This document shows positions 14,572 to 23,523 of a DNA stretch of 64,000 nt, in pieces; within the stretch, counting starts at the first letter, position 1, and each line of letters opens with the position of its first letter. The notes below the pieces were generated by a model. It was not told the DNA's origin. It made no database searches and saw nothing but the letters and a program-made list of their open reading frames with translations. A program made the position numbers and the translations under genes. The DNA is from an uncultured Clostridia bacterium (GTDB lineage Bacteria; Bacillota; Clostridia; Christensenellales; UBA1242). The DNA lies in contig CAKNPS010000001.1 in assembly GCA_930990515.1 (NCBI GenBank), positions 229,280 to 293,279 on the forward strand, read 5' to 3'.

Positions 14572-15519
14572 ATGGAAAAACAAGATGTGATAATTGTGAC
14601 AGACCCAGGTGTCGATGATGCAACTGCACTTATGTATGCAATCTACTGCGGACAAATAAACATAAAACTTCTTGCAGTCGCTGGTGGCAATGGACCAATT
14701 TCTAATGCTGTAAATAACGCTCTTTATTTAATGGAACTTTTCAAGCAAGATATTCCTGTTGCGGTTGGTCTTGACCATCCACTTAAACGCCCACCTAAAT
14801 ACGCTCTAAATGCACAAGGAAAAGGTGGCCTTGGTGGACTTAAAGTAAACCCTAAAAAACTTACAACAAAACCAATTGAAAAACCAGCAAAAGATGCTAT
14901 GTATGAAATCTTAAAAAATTCAAACAAAAAAATGACAATAATTGCCATTGGTCCAATGACAAGTGTCGCTGAGATGCTTTTGGAATACCCAGATGCTAAA
15001 AAATATATCAAAGAAATAAACTTTATGGGCGGAACAAAAGAAAAAATATATGGCAAGCCATATCGCGAATTTAACATAAGTTTTGACCCAGAATGTGTTG
15101 ACATTGTCATTAAAAGCGGTATTCCACTTGTGATGATTCCAATGGAACTTGGACACTTTGCTTACTTAGACAAAGACGATATTAAAAAATTTAAAAAGAC
15201 AAACAGAATAGGTAAAATTTTCGCCAAGATGTATAAAAAATATAATGATTTTCATGTCGGTCACCTTGGCGCTGCGGTTCACGATGTTTGTTCAGTATAC
15301 TTTTTGACTAACCCACAATGTTTGAAAATGGAAAAAGGTCATATCGAATTAAAATATTATAAAGACGGTAATGAAGAATATGGTTACATTGACACATCTT
15401 ATGATAAAGAACCAAATGCCTTAATTGCTGTTGATATGGACATCTCTGATTTTAAATACGACCTGTTTGAAGCACTAAAAAAGGCTGGCGATTTTGTTGA
15501 TAAAAAAGATAGCGAATAA
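14572..15519 (+). CDS. inosine-uridine-type nucleoside hydrolase
   Basis: Hydrolyses the N-glycosidic bond of ribonucleosides, giving ribose and a free base for salvage. The calcium-binding N-terminal signature is present as TDPGVDDATAL (Asp11, Asp15, Asp16). Further family marks are GPMTSVAEML, the EFNISFDPE segment (substrate-contacting Glu/Asn) and the C-terminal AVHDVCSVYF with His and Asp near residue 240. Length of 315 residues is typical. Single gene with its own promoter and terminator; AAAGG upstream of the ATG. The exact base specificity cannot be read from sequence. Confidence 0.92.
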   Translation: MEKQDVIIVTDPGVDDATALMYAIYCGQINIKLLAVAGGNGPISNAVNNALYLMELFKQDIPVAVGLDHPLKRPPKYALNAQGKGGLGGLKVNPKKLTTKPIEKPAKDAMYEILKNSNKKMTIIAIGPMTSVAEMLLEYPDAKKYIKEINFMGGTKEKIYGKPYREFNISFDPECVDIVIKSGIPLVMIPMELGHFAYLDKDDIKKFKKTNRIGKIFAKMYKKYNDFHVGHLGAAVHDVCSVYFLTNPQCLKMEKGHIELKYYKDGNEEYGYIDTSYDKEPNALIAVDMDISDFKYDLFEALKKAGDFVDKKDSE

Positions 15520-15545
15520 AAAAGACTGAAAATTCTCAGTCTTTT
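15520..15545 (+). terminator. rho-independent terminator
   Basis: AAAAGACTGA (15520-15529) pairs with TCAGTCTTTT (15536-15545), then T-rich sequence. Confidence 0.85.
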
Positions 15546-15597
15546 ATTTTTAACATAAACACAATTTAAAATTTTTCTATTTTTTAATTATTATCTC

Positions 15598-16839
15598 TTA
15601 TTTCAATGAATAATTTTCTTTGAAATCGAGAAGATTGTATGCCACAATTTTAAGTTGTTCATAAGTTATACCGCCTTGAAAATAGGCAATATATGGCTTT
15701 TTGATTGGACTATCGCAAGAAAGTTCAATTGATGCACCTTCAACAAATGTTCCAGCCGCCATAATAACCTGAGTTGTGTAACCTACCATATCATAAGGAA
15801 TTGGAAGTGCATTGCTATCAATAGGAGAAAGTTTTTGAATGAGTTGAACAAATTTAATAAGTTCTTCTTCCGTATCAAAAACTATCGACTTTATGATATC
15901 ATAAGAATTTTCAGTCGTGTCTGGAATTATTTTATACCCTTGTCTTTTCATAACTTCGCCAATTAAATATGCCCCTTTAATCGCTTGACAAACAATATGT
16001 GGTGCCATAAATAGCCCTTGATAAAATAGACGATAACCTGCTTCATATGAGCCCGTTTCTCTGCCAAGTGATGGGCAAGTCAAACGGTTTTCAATTAAAG
16101 AAAGAGCTTTCTTTGTTCCAACAATATACCCACCAGTTGGAGCTAGTGAGCCACCAATATTTTTAATCAAACTCCCCACACATACATCAGCACCAACATT
16201 TGTTGGTTCAATTTTTTCGACAAATTCACCATAGCAATTATCAACCACAACAAAGGAGTTTGGAGAAATTTCTTTGACACTTTTAATTATTTCTTCCATA
16301 TCATAAACGGAAAGTGCTTTGCGGGAAGAATATCCCCTTGACCTTTGGATAAAAATAACTCTTGGTTTCAACTTCTTTGTGATTTTCAAGATTTCATTAA
16401 TTTTAAAAGTGGAATCTTCATTTAAGTCAATAAATTTGAAGTTAACTCCGTAACTTTCTAAACTCAAGTTGTCCTTACCAAACAAAGTTTCATTCAGTGT
16501 GTCATACAAATCTCCAGAAATGGAAAGCAAAGTATCTTTCGGACGAAGAAGTCCATACAAAACTGTGGAAATTGCGTGAGTGCCTGTTGTCAAATGCGGA
16601 GTTACAATCGCATCTTCTGTTCCAAAGATTTCGGTAAAAAGTTTACTAAGTCCTTCCTTTCCCTTATCAGTATAGCCATAGCCAGTTGTCCCAGCAAAAT
16701 GCTGATTAGTGATTTCGTGCTTGTTAAAGGCATTCAAAACTTTGTTTTGATTAAAAAAGGCAATTTCATCAAGGATTTTAAACCTATCTTTTAAACTATC
16801 TTCAATTTCTTCTAAAATTTTGAGTTTTTCTTCTTCCAT
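15598..16839 (-). CDS. ynbB: PLP-dependent YnbB / aluminium-resistance-family protein
   Basis: Fold-type I PLP enzyme related to methionine gamma-lyase, the family called aluminium resistance protein or YnbB. The substrate is not established for the family. The PLP lysine lies in GSLIKNIGGSLAPTGGY (about residue 235), with the aspartate of the VVDNCYGEF motif about 30 residues earlier. Length of 413 residues matches the family. It directly follows miaA (9-nt gap), a neighbourhood conserved in Bacillota, and ends the miaB-mutS-mutL-miaA operon. Confidence 0.88.
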   Translation of the reverse strand: MEEEKLKILEEIEDSLKDRFKILDEIAFFNQNKVLNAFNKHEITNQHFAGTTGYGYTDKGKEGLSKLFTEIFGTEDAIVTPHLTTGTHAISTVLYGLLRPKDTLLSISGDLYDTLNETLFGKDNLSLESYGVNFKFIDLNEDSTFKINEILKITKKLKPRVIFIQRSRGYSSRKALSVYDMEEIIKSVKEISPNSFVVVDNCYGEFVEKIEPTNVGADVCVGSLIKNIGGSLAPTGGYIVGTKKALSLIENRLTCPSLGRETGSYEAGYRLFYQGLFMAPHIVCQAIKGAYLIGEVMKRQGYKIIPDTTENSYDIIKSIVFDTEEELIKFVQLIQKLSPIDSNALPIPYDMVGYTTQVIMAAGTFVEGASIELSCDSPIKKPYIAYFQGGITYEQLKIVAYNLLDFKENYSLK

Positions 16840-16848
16840 ATCTACCTT

Positions 16849-17754
16849 CTATTTTTTCCAAGTCTTAACTTTTTTACTTATTTCTTTGATTGCATCATTT
16901 AAATTTTCAACATCAATATAGTTTACATTGTCCATTCCACGAAGAAATGTAAGTTGTCGTTTTGCATAATTTCGAGAATGTTTTTTAATAAGTTCGGCCA
17001 TTTCGTCATAGGAAATTTCGCCATCAAGATAAGCATAAACTTCCTTATAGCCGATTGCTTTCATTGATTGGCAATCTCTTGTCACCCCAGCATCTTTCAA
17101 ACTTTTAACTTCTTCAATAAGCCCATTTTTAAGCATAATATCCACACGCTTATTAATTCTTTCATACAAAGTCTTTCGGTCTAGTGTAAGAGCAAAAACA
17201 AGTGCATCAATCTCGCTTTCAGATGTTTTCTTTTCGCCCTTAAAATGAGAAATTTCAAGTGCCCTAATAACTCTTTGTGGATTGTGTCTATCAATGTTTT
17301 CAGCAAGTGTTTTGTCTTCAGAAGAAAGTCTTTCATACAAACTTTCCAGTCCTTTTTCTTCAAGGAGTTTGTTTAATTTATCTCTAAACTCTTCATCAAC
17401 TCCCACTCCACCAAAGTTATAATTCAAAATTAGCGATTTTACATATAGACTTGTGCCACCAACAACAATAGGAAGTTTTCCGCGTGAAGTTATTTCAGTA
17501 ATCTTCTTTTTCATTTCTTCAACAAATTGAAAAGATGTGAAAGTTTCTGTCGGTTCTTTAATGTCAATTAAGTGATGTGGTATTCCCTGTTTTTCTTCTT
17601 CCATTACCTTTGCTGAACCTATGTCAAGTCCACGGAAAATTTGCACGGAATCACAAGATATGATTTCTCCATCAAAAAGTTTGGCAATTTCCACAGAAAC
17701 CGCCGTTTTCCCCACTGCTGTTGGCCCTAAAATAAACAAAACTTGTGTTTTCAT
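16849..17754 (-). CDS. miaA: tRNA dimethylallyltransferase
   Basis: Adds the dimethylallyl group to A37 of tRNAs that read UNN codons; MiaB then methylthiolates the product. The P-loop GPTAVGKT is at residues 10-17, followed by the IISCDSVQIFRGLDIGSAK motif and VVGGTSLY; HNPQRVIRALEI is the characteristic central motif. 301 residues, usual length. The start codon shares one base with the mutL stop (TAATG), so the two are translationally coupled. Confidence 0.96.
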   Translation of the reverse strand: MKTQVLFILGPTAVGKTAVSVEIAKLFDGEIISCDSVQIFRGLDIGSAKVMEEEKQGIPHHLIDIKEPTETFTSFQFVEEMKKKITEITSRGKLPIVVGGTSLYVKSLILNYNFGGVGVDEEFRDKLNKLLEEKGLESLYERLSSEDKTLAENIDRHNPQRVIRALEISHFKGEKKTSESEIDALVFALTLDRKTLYERINKRVDIMLKNGLIEEVKSLKDAGVTRDCQSMKAIGYKEVYAYLDGEISYDEMAELIKKHSRNYAKRQLTFLRGMDNVNYIDVENLNDAIKEISKKVKTWKK

Positions 17755-19709
17755 TACAAAACCCTTTTAAACATCTTCTCAAAATCTTTCTTGGTTATTT
17801 TCACAATGATTGGTCGCCCATGTGGGCAAAGAAGCACACCTTTTTTCATTTCTCCAATAAGATATGCAATTTGTTCTTTTGTGACTGAATCTCCTGCACG
17901 AATGGCATGCTTACAAGCAGTTTGACAAAGTTTTTCGTTAATAAATTCACTTGCCTTTTTATCTTTCAAAGTTTCATCACCCAAAATTTCTTCAACAAAT
18001 TTGTTTAATGAAATGCTTGATAAAAGGAATGGCACAGACTTAATTTTGAAATCTTGCCCATGATCTTCCACATCAAAACCAATTTCTTTCAAATTTGGAA
18101 TTTTGCTTGAAAACTTCTCGGCATCTTCGTGTTGAAGAGAAAATTCATAAGGGAAAAGTAAATCTTGTTTTATAATTTCCTTTTCATCAATTTGTTTTTT
18201 TAGTTTGTCATAGAGTTGTCTTTCGTGCATTGCGTGTTGGTCAATAACATAGACACTATCTTCATATTCTGTCAAGATATATGTTTTAAAAACCACTCCC
18301 ACAATCTTAATTTCGGCATTTTCTTGAAGAAAAGTTTCTTCTTTCTTTTCTTCCACTTTTGGAGTTTCTTTAAAAACAGGTGGAGCAGAATTTAAGTCCA
18401 CTTCTTCAATAAGTCTGTCTTCTTCTTGATCAAAGAAAATATAACCACCTGGCTTATTTTTCTTTCGATCTTCCGATTTTATGGAAGAAAAATTTGGCAT
18501 ATTGATTGTTTCAATTCCCATATCTTGCAAATCTTTCGGCGATATGATTTCATCATTATCATCCTTAGTCACTTTGATGTTGAAACTTTTGCCTTCATCT
18601 CTTGCAAGTGGATTAAACCTAAGTTCTGTGTCAAAAGAAGTTCTCTGCGGATTTTCATCGTTTTCAATGGAAAACTTTGACCAATCTTTTTCTTCCCGAC
18701 TTGTAAATTCAAAGTCAGCAATAAGATTTGTTCCAACAAGAGCCTTTTCCACCGCTTTTCTTACAACCATAAAAACTTTGGAATTTTCTTGAAATTTAAC
18801 TTCCTTTTTGTTTGGATGGACATTGACATCAACTTTGTCAAAAGGAATTTTCAAGTTTAAAATATAGATTGGAAAACGATTTTTCATCAAAAAATGCTCA
18901 TAAGCACCTTGAATGCAAGCGGAAATTTGATAATTCACAACATATCTACCATTCACAAAAAGAGTTTGATAGGTTCTATTTGGTCTTGAAATCTTTGGAG
19001 CGCTAATATAACCGCTAACTTCCACATCATCTGCCTTGTAATTTATTTCTAAAAGATTGTCATAAACTTCTCGCCCATAAATAAGGTAAATTACATCTTT
19101 TAAATTGTTTGTTGTACTATTATAAACACATTTTTCGTCTGCATAATATTCAAAAGAAATCTCAGGATGAGCAAGCATAAATTTTTCAATTAAACTTGTG
19201 ATTTCCCCTTCTTCAAGTTTTGGTCTTTTCAAAAATTTAGCTCGCGCTGGAGTGTTATAAAAAAGGTTTCTAACGGCAATGCTTGTCCCTTTAGTGAAAG
19301 CAATTTCACTAACTTTAGAAATTTCTCCACCATTTGCTTCAATCAAATAACCGCTTTCTGCATTTTCTGTCTTTGTGGAAAGTGTCACCATTGAAACGGA
19401 AGCGATGCTCGCAAGTGCTTCTCCACGAAAACCAAGTGTGGCAATCGTGTCCAAATCGTCAACATCTTGAATTTTGCTGGTGGCGTGTGGCATAAAAGCA
19501 AGTGGTAAATCGTCTTTTTCAATTCCAGAACCATTGTCAGTAACAACAATTTCCTTAATTCCACCTTCTTTTACTTCAATTTTAATCTTGTTTGCACCTG
19601 CATCAATGCTGTTTTCCACAAGTTCTTTGACAACACTTGCTGGTCTTTCAACAACTTCGCCCGCTGCAATTCGATTGTATATTCTTGGACTAAGCACATT
19701 AATTTTCAT
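17754..19709 (-). CDS. mutL: DNA mismatch repair protein MutL (endonuclease type)
   Basis: GHKL ATPase that links MutS recognition to strand incision. The N-terminal domain shows ELVENSIDAGA, VTDNGSGI and GFRGEAL; the C-terminal dimerisation domain carries DQHAMHER, matching the endonuclease motif DQHAxxE, together with ACKHAIRAGD and the zinc-site CPHGRP near the end. It is therefore the nicking type of MutL, as expected where MutH is absent. The linker around residues 330-450 is acidic and variable. AGGAG precedes the ATG at 19709; mutS ends 9 nt upstream. Confidence 0.96.
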   Translation of the reverse strand: MKINVLSPRIYNRIAAGEVVERPASVVKELVENSIDAGANKIKIEVKEGGIKEIVVTDNGSGIEKDDLPLAFMPHATSKIQDVDDLDTIATLGFRGEALASIASVSMVTLSTKTENAESGYLIEANGGEISKVSEIAFTKGTSIAVRNLFYNTPARAKFLKRPKLEEGEITSLIEKFMLAHPEISFEYYADEKCVYNSTTNNLKDVIYLIYGREVYDNLLEINYKADDVEVSGYISAPKISRPNRTYQTLFVNGRYVVNYQISACIQGAYEHFLMKNRFPIYILNLKIPFDKVDVNVHPNKKEVKFQENSKVFMVVRKAVEKALVGTNLIADFEFTSREEKDWSKFSIENDENPQRTSFDTELRFNPLARDEGKSFNIKVTKDDNDEIISPKDLQDMGIETINMPNFSSIKSEDRKKNKPGGYIFFDQEEDRLIEEVDLNSAPPVFKETPKVEEKKEETFLQENAEIKIVGVVFKTYILTEYEDSVYVIDQHAMHERQLYDKLKKQIDEKEIIKQDLLFPYEFSLQHEDAEKFSSKIPNLKEIGFDVEDHGQDFKIKSVPFLLSSISLNKFVEEILGDETLKDKKASEFINEKLCQTACKHAIRAGDSVTKEQIAYLIGEMKKGVLLCPHGRPIIVKITKKDFEKMFKRVL

Positions 19710-19718
19710 ACCTATCTC

Positions 19719-22325
19719 CTATTCTTTTGATTTTTCGACCAAATCATTTAAAATTTCAAAACTTTCCATAGGTGAAACTCTGTTCATATCAATATCTTTC
19801 AATATTGACAAAAGTTTCAAGCCAAGTTTAGAGTTTTTCTCCGCTTGTCTTCTTTCTTCGTCTTCAGAAAAGATGTTTAAATCAAGTTTCTGATTAACTT
19901 TTTCAAGGTTTTTACTAATTTCCTTCGCTCTTTCAATCACCGCTTCCGGAACACCAGCAAGTTCAGCAACTTCCACACCAAAACTTTTGCTTGCGTGCCC
20001 ACGAATGATTTTTCTTAAAAAGACAATCTTGTCGCCGATTTCTTTCACAGTGATTTTATAGTTCTTAACACCTGAAATCACTCCTTCAAGTTCACTTAAT
20101 TCGTGATAGTGTGTGGCGAAAAGAGTTTTACATTTTAAGTTCTTTGCAATATATTCAACAACAGCCCAAGCAATTGAAAGTCCATCAAAAGTGGAAGTTC
20201 CGCGTCCAATTTCGTCCAAAACAACCAGACTATCTTTTGTTGCATTGGCAAGAATGTTGGCAACTTCGCTCATTTCAACCATAAAAGTACTTTGCCCAAA
20301 AGCAAGGTCATCACTTGCCCCAACACGAGTGAAAATTCTGTCCGTTATGGAAATTTCTGCACTTTTTGCAGGAACAAAACTTCCAAGGTGTGCCATAAAT
20401 GTGATGAGGGCAACTTGTCGCATATATGTGCTTTTCCCTGCCATATTAGGTCCAGTAATAATCATCATTTTGTTGTCTTCACAGTCAAGAAGTGTGTCGT
20501 TTGTGATGAAAGTAGAGTTTTTAACAAATTGCTCAACAATTGGGTGTCGCCCATCAACAATTTTAATAGATTTTACATTTTTATTTATCACTGGCCTTAC
20601 AAAATTGTTTTTAACAGCAACTTCTGCAAAAGACAAAATCATATCAATTTCGGCAATAATTTTTGAAACCTTTTGGAAGTTTTTAATAAAGCCTACAAGG
20701 TAATCAACTAAAGTTGTGTAAATTTTCCTCTCAAGTTTGATAATCTTCTCTTCTGCAGTTTCAATCTTTTCTTCAAGTTCGGCAAGTTCAGTTGTGATAT
20801 ATCTTTCGTTATTTGCCAGCGTTTGTCGTCTTTGATAGCGAAGTGGAACAAGTTCGCTTTGAAGTTTACTTACTTCAATATAATAGCCAAAAACACTGTT
20901 ATAACCAATTTTTAAGGTTTTAATTCCAGTCTCTTCTCTTTCGCGTTTCTCTAACTCTTTAATCCATTCTTTACCGTTAGATTTAATGCTTCTAAGTTCA
21001 TCTAACTCTTCATTGAAACCATCTTCAATATAGCCACCTTCTCTTAACACTGCTGGTGGTTGCTCTTTTATGGCATTTTTTAAAAGTTTGGCAATTTCAG
21101 AAAAGTCTTCAATTTCATCTCTGAGTTGTGTAAGTTTTTTAGATTTTGCAGTCTTTAAAGTGTTTTTAACTTCTGGCAAAACTTCTAGCGATGTCCTTAA
21201 ATTGACAATATCTTTAGGCATAATGTCGCCATAGCCAATTTTTCCGCTTATTCTTTCAATATCATAAATTTGCTTTAAACTTTCAGAAAGTCTATCTCGC
21301 ATAATTAGGTTTTTGGTCAGTTCTTCAACACTATCAAGTCTTTCATTAATTATGGTAGAATTTTTTGAAGGTTTGTCAAAGTTTTCTCTAAATCTTCTCG
21401 CCCCCATACTTGTTTTAGTCTTATCTAAAAGCCACAAAAGACTCCCATATTTCTTTCTTTCGCGAATACTCTCCACAAGTTCCAAATTTCGCCTTGTGTT
21501 CATATCAATAATAAGATTGTTTTCATTTAGGTGTTTAATAATTTTGTTGATGTTTTTAATGGAACGTTTTTGTGTTTCGTTGAGATATTCCATTAAAACA
21601 CCAATAGCAATCATCTCAAGATTGTTTTTAAGTTCAAAAACTTGAATGGCATTGTCACCAAATTGTTTTAAAATGTTGTCCTTGCATTTATCTAAATTGA
21701 AGACATATTCATAATATTCTTCAAATTTTGGACAATTTCCAATGTTTTGAAGTTGAAGATTATTATAAAACTCTTTTGCTTCACGGTTACCTATTACTTC
21801 GCTTGGAGTTAAAGTTGTGAAAATGTCAGTAAAATTTGCTTCCAAATTGGAAGTTAAAATGTAGGTATGAACTTCGCCTGTTGTTATGTCGCTATACGAA
21901 ATTGCAAGATTTTCTCTCTCCTTGTATAAGCACATAATGTAGTTATTCTTACGTTCATCAAGCATACTATCTTCTGTGACAGTCCCAGGTGTGACAACCT
22001 TTATGACATCACGTTCAACAATTTGTCCAGGTTTTGGATCAGTTAGTTGTTCACAAATTGCCACCTTATATCCCATTTGGACAAGTTTTGCAATATAACC
22101 TTCTGCAGCGTGATATGGCACCCCACACATTGGTGCACGTTCTTCTCTTCCGCAATTTTTTCCAGTGAGTGTTAAGTCCAAAACTTTGGAGATTTCAATC
22201 GCATCTTCATTGAAAAGTTCATAAAAATCGCCAAGACGATAAAAAAGTATGCAATCTTTATATTGCTCTTTGACGTTTTCATAATGTCGCATCATTGGCG
22301 AAGTTTTATCATTTTTATCAATCAT
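19719..22325 (-). CDS. mutS: DNA mismatch repair protein MutS
   Basis: Mismatch-recognition ATPase, 868 residues. The N-terminal mismatch-binding domain shows SPMMRHYENVKEQYKDCILF followed by RLGDFYELF, containing the Phe-x-Glu wedge. The ATPase domain has Walker A GPNMAGKST (about residue 625), DEIGRGTSTFDGLSIAWA as Walker B and the conserved ATHYHEL. The start is the ATG at 22325, which overlaps the end of miaB by 8 nt; GAGGA lies about 10 nt upstream. In an operon with miaB, mutL and miaA. Confidence 0.96.
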   Translation of the reverse strand: MIDKNDKTSPMMRHYENVKEQYKDCILFYRLGDFYELFNEDAIEISKVLDLTLTGKNCGREERAPMCGVPYHAAEGYIAKLVQMGYKVAICEQLTDPKPGQIVERDVIKVVTPGTVTEDSMLDERKNNYIMCLYKERENLAISYSDITTGEVHTYILTSNLEANFTDIFTTLTPSEVIGNREAKEFYNNLQLQNIGNCPKFEEYYEYVFNLDKCKDNILKQFGDNAIQVFELKNNLEMIAIGVLMEYLNETQKRSIKNINKIIKHLNENNLIIDMNTRRNLELVESIRERKKYGSLLWLLDKTKTSMGARRFRENFDKPSKNSTIINERLDSVEELTKNLIMRDRLSESLKQIYDIERISGKIGYGDIMPKDIVNLRTSLEVLPEVKNTLKTAKSKKLTQLRDEIEDFSEIAKLLKNAIKEQPPAVLREGGYIEDGFNEELDELRSIKSNGKEWIKELEKREREETGIKTLKIGYNSVFGYYIEVSKLQSELVPLRYQRRQTLANNERYITTELAELEEKIETAEEKIIKLERKIYTTLVDYLVGFIKNFQKVSKIIAEIDMILSFAEVAVKNNFVRPVINKNVKSIKIVDGRHPIVEQFVKNSTFITNDTLLDCEDNKMMIITGPNMAGKSTYMRQVALITFMAHLGSFVPAKSAEISITDRIFTRVGASDDLAFGQSTFMVEMSEVANILANATKDSLVVLDEIGRGTSTFDGLSIAWAVVEYIAKNLKCKTLFATHYHELSELEGVISGVKNYKITVKEIGDKIVFLRKIIRGHASKSFGVEVAELAGVPEAVIERAKEISKNLEKVNQKLDLNIFSEDEERRQAEKNSKLGLKLLSILKDIDMNRVSPMESFEILNDLVEKSKE

Positions 22326-23442
22326 TTTTCTTTTCCTCTTGTATTTCTTTTTCAAGTTTCAAAAGAGCATTAACTCTTTTTCTCTTGACTTTTTCATCAA
22401 TCTGTCCTTCCATTTGAGCGGCAACTGTCCCTTCGCGTGGAGAATACATAAATGCAAAAATACCGTCAAACTTAACTTCTTTAACGAGTCTCATTGTGTC
22501 TTCAAATTCTTCTTCAGTTTCAGTTGGAAAGCCGACAATAAAGTCAGATGTAATTCTCGCATCTGGAATTTTTTCGCGAATTTCTTTAATTATGGAAAGA
22601 TATTTTTCACAAGTGTATTTTCTGTTCATAAGTTTCAAAATGCGATTGTTTCCGCTTTGTGCAGGTAAATGAATATCTTTCAAAATTTTGTCTTCACTTG
22701 CAATCACATCAATCACTTCACTTGTCAAATCTTTTGGGTGTGAAGTCATAAATGTAAGTTTGAAATCTCCATCAATTTCACAGATTTTTTTGAGAAGTCT
22801 AGCAAAATTTTCGCCTGTTTTAAGGTCATTTCCATAAGAGTTGACATTTTGTCCTAGCAAAGTGATTTTCTTGTATTTCCCTTCGCTTACAATTTCTCTA
22901 ATCTCTTTCAAAATGTTTTCTTCGCTTCGGCTTTTTTCTCGCCCACGAACATAAGGAACAATACAATAAGTGCAAAAATTGTTGCACCCTTGCATAATAT
23001 TCACCCAAGCATTTTCACCACTTGTTCTTTTGTATGGAACGCTTTCATCAGGGTCTCCTTCGTTTAAAAGTTCAAGTTGTCGCCCTTTCTTCACAGCATT
23101 TATGTAATATTCAAAATTTGGAAGATTGAATGTGCCAATAACAATATCAACAAAAGGAAAAGTCTTCAAAATGTAGTTTGCTGTCTGCTCTTTTTGTGTC
23201 ATACAACCACAAACTGCAATAATAACATTAGGACGCTTCTTTTTCAATTTTTTTAACGCCCCAACATTACCAAAAACTCTGTCTTCTGCACCTTCTCTTA
23301 TAGCACAAGTATTAAAAATGATTAGGTCAGCATCTTCCCTTTTATCAGTAAGAACATAACCCATTTTTTCGCAAATATAAGCCAATTTTTCACTCTCGTG
23401 AACATTCATTTGGCACCCGTAAGTCACTATTATATATTTCAT
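22318..23442 (-). CDS. miaB: MiaB-type tRNA methylthiotransferase lacking the TRAM domain
   Basis: Radical-SAM enzyme that converts i6A37 to ms2i6A37 in tRNA. The N-terminal UPF0004 domain keeps the auxiliary-cluster cysteines Cys10, Cys46 and Cys80; the radical-SAM cluster is CNNFCTYC (Cys153, Cys157, Cys160) followed by PYVRGREKSR. At 374 residues it stops right after the radical-SAM barrel, where other MiaB proteins carry a TRAM RNA-binding domain of about 65 residues. The end overlaps mutS by 8 nt, so the truncation may reflect tight packing of the genes. No Shine-Dalgarno; a promoter lies 8 nt before the ATG. Confidence 0.92.
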   Translation of the reverse strand: MKYIIVTYGCQMNVHESEKLAYICEKMGYVLTDKREDADLIIFNTCAIREGAEDRVFGNVGALKKLKKKRPNVIIAVCGCMTQKEQTANYILKTFPFVDIVIGTFNLPNFEYYINAVKKGRQLELLNEGDPDESVPYKRTSGENAWVNIMQGCNNFCTYCIVPYVRGREKSRSEENILKEIREIVSEGKYKKITLLGQNVNSYGNDLKTGENFARLLKKICEIDGDFKLTFMTSHPKDLTSEVIDVIASEDKILKDIHLPAQSGNNRILKLMNRKYTCEKYLSIIKEIREKIPDARITSDFIVGFPTETEEEFEDTMRLVKEVKFDGIFAFMYSPREGTVAAQMEGQIDEKVKRKRVNALLKLEKEIQEEKKND

Positions 23443-23450
23443 AATAGTAT

Positions 23451-23479
23451 ATTATACATTAAAAAAATAAATTTGGCAA
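23451..23479 (-). promoter_or_regulatory. sigma-A promoter of the miaB-mutS operon
   Basis: On the minus strand TTGCCA (23474-23479), a 17-nt spacer and TATAAT (23451-23456), 8 nt before the miaB ATG. The expected transcript would start within 1-2 nt of the start codon, so miaB may be leaderless. Confidence 0.75.
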
Positions 23480-23523
23480 GTGACAAAATGTATTTTTGAG
23501 AAAATTCGAAACATAATAGAAAA

